From Fen731 sp964354265 (GTDB lineage Bacteria; Actinomycetota; Humimicrobiia; Humimicrobiales; Humimicrobiaceae), in assembly GCA_964354265.1 (NCBI GenBank), contig CAYGYY010000110.1:1-5687 (forward strand): a DNA stretch of 5,687 nt. The letters are read 5' to 3'. Within the stretch, counting starts at the first letter, position 1. Each line of letters opens with the position of its first letter. Below the pieces are notes generated by a model, which worked only from the letters and a program-made list of their open reading frames with translations, was not told where the DNA came from and searched no databases. Position numbers and translations under genes: made by a program. Below are positions 4,908-5,687 of the stretch, in pieces.

Positions 4908-5687
4908 TTATATATCTCCGGTAGAAATCTTCTCAATTAACGGTATGCCGTATTTTACATATATCTTTTCAATAGCACGCTCGATCTCTTTTGGCAGCGG
5001 TTCCGGACTATAACCCTGGAGTACTTCATTGACTTTTTCATTCGCCCTCTTTACAAATGACTTTGAACCCATTTCAATCCATTTCTCCCGCCTGTATTTA
5101 TCAATAATGTTATCTTTCCTTGGAACCTGCTCTTTTGCAAACCATTTTAGAGTATGCCTGTGATTTAAAAAATGACCGTTTCTTCTTGAACCTTCCATTT
5201 TTGCGGCTACTTCCTTTAGAGGCTCAAGCGCAAGAGTTTCTTCACTTACCTCGATCCCTTCAAGCATCTTCCTGCCTGAAAGTATTATCTCATCCATAAG
5301 AAATAGCAGTTCATTATTAATAGCATGTGTCTGGTCAAGCCCATGAATGACAAGACACTTATTGTTGCTTAGAATCCTTGACAGCATCGAAAATGAAAGC
5401 TCGTAAGCCTGCTGCATATCAAGGAGTTTTGAGTCCGGGGAGACAGGCGAAATGAACGGGATATCCAGATAATCTTCTATCTGGCCGACTGCAAGCCCAT
5501 AAAGATAATCAGGTCTTGAAGCCAGGCATATCTGCGCAGTCCTCATGTCAAAGGTTTCAAGCGGCACAACAAATGCAATGGGCAGTCCTTCCTGAAGTAT
5601 TTGCACTATCACCAAACCGCTGAGAAGCTCTGAAATTTTCTGAGCTATATTTCCCGCATAAGTGACAGGACCCGTATCCCCCATTGG
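4908..5687 (-). CDS. Second MttB-family (non-pyrrolysine) methyltransferase, C-terminal half, 5' end outside the window
   Basis: The frame is open from the right edge to TAA at 4910-4908, giving 259 residues. The ATG at 5684-5682 is an internal methionine: the codon before it (Pro) and the following GDTGPVTYAG align with PNAGATSPVTLAG, residue 238 onward, of the MttB protein at the left edge. About 238 residues are therefore missing, predicting a full length near 497 aa, normal for the family. Other family marks are FDMRT, ETLALEPLKEV, and NGHFLNHRHTLKWF near the C-terminus. From FDMRT to LDMQQA it aligns without gaps to the other paralogue, but the pyrrolysine-loop region reads SPVSPDSKLL with no TAG. 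It is clearly diverged from its neighbour, so the two probably act on different substrates or one has changed role. It is followed 102 bp later by the OYE gene. Confidence 0.92.
   Translation of the reverse strand, partial: PMGDTGPVTYAGNIAQKISELLSGLVIVQILQEGLPIAFVVPLETFDMRTAQICLASRPDYLYGLAVGQIEDYLDIPFISPVSPDSKLLDMQQAYELSFSMLSRILSNNKCLVIHGLDQTHAINNELLFLMDEIILSGRKMLEGIEVSEETLALEPLKEVAAKMEGSRRNGHFLNHRHTLKWFAKEQVPRKDNIIDKYRREKWIEMGSKSFVKRANEKVNEVLQGYSPEPLPKEIERAIEKIYVKYGIPLIEKISTGDI

Noticed and set aside
5682..5684. ATG at 5684-5682 as the start of the right-hand gene
   Set aside because: The frame continues to the edge, and the residues around it align to the middle of the MttB fold, so it is an internal methionine.
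1..5687. CRISPR array, tRNA, rRNA, transposase or integrase
   Set aside because: No regularly spaced repeats, no cloverleaf or rRNA-like sequence, and no recombinase motifs were found. The two-copy flanking repeat alone does not define a mobile element.

Overview
The window looks like part of an anaerobic C1 / methylated-amine gene cluster from a low-GC prokaryote, most likely an anaerobic bacterium of Clostridia type or an uncultured AT-rich lineage. This rests on the two MttB-superfamily methyltransferases, an iron-sulfur flavoenzyme of the Old Yellow Enzyme class, AT-rich spacers, and frequent ATA, AGA and AGG codons. No marker gene fixes the taxon. An archaeal host cannot be excluded, although the Shine-Dalgarno boxes and sigma70-like boxes favour bacteria.

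All five genes lie on the minus strand, so transcription runs from high to low coordinates. From right to left: (1) 5687-4908, the C-terminal half of an MttB-family protein whose start lies outside the window; (2) a 102-bp spacer; (3) 4805-2838, a 655-aa OYE-type flavin / 4Fe-4S / dinucleotide-binding oxidoreductase; (4) 2798-1575, a 407-aa M20D-type amidohydrolase homologue; (5) 1512-1258, an 84-aa XRE-type DNA-binding protein; (6) a 242-bp very AT-rich regulatory spacer; (7) 1015-1, the first 338 residues of a second MttB-family protein, cut by the left edge.

Both MttB genes read through the region where pyrrolysine sits in trimethylamine methyltransferases without an in-frame TAG. They therefore belong to the non-pyrrolysine branch, whose studied members demethylate quaternary amines such as glycine betaine onto a corrinoid protein. 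No corrinoid protein, corrinoid-to-folate methyltransferase or transporter is in view. The OYE enzyme and the M20 homologue may process the methylated substrate or its product, but that is inference.

Three things stand out. First, the M20 protein keeps the fold motifs but has lost three of five metal ligands, and the OYE protein has lost its usual active-site Tyr and His and has a degraded second nucleotide-binding motif. Second, the AT-richer OYE-M20-XRE block is bracketed by an imperfect direct repeat (16 of 19 identical plus a shared ATATCAAT). Third, the spacer before the left MttB gene holds a perfect 14-3-14 palindrome whose half-site recurs exactly between the boxes of the best promoter candidate, a plausible operator arrangement for the adjacent XRE protein.
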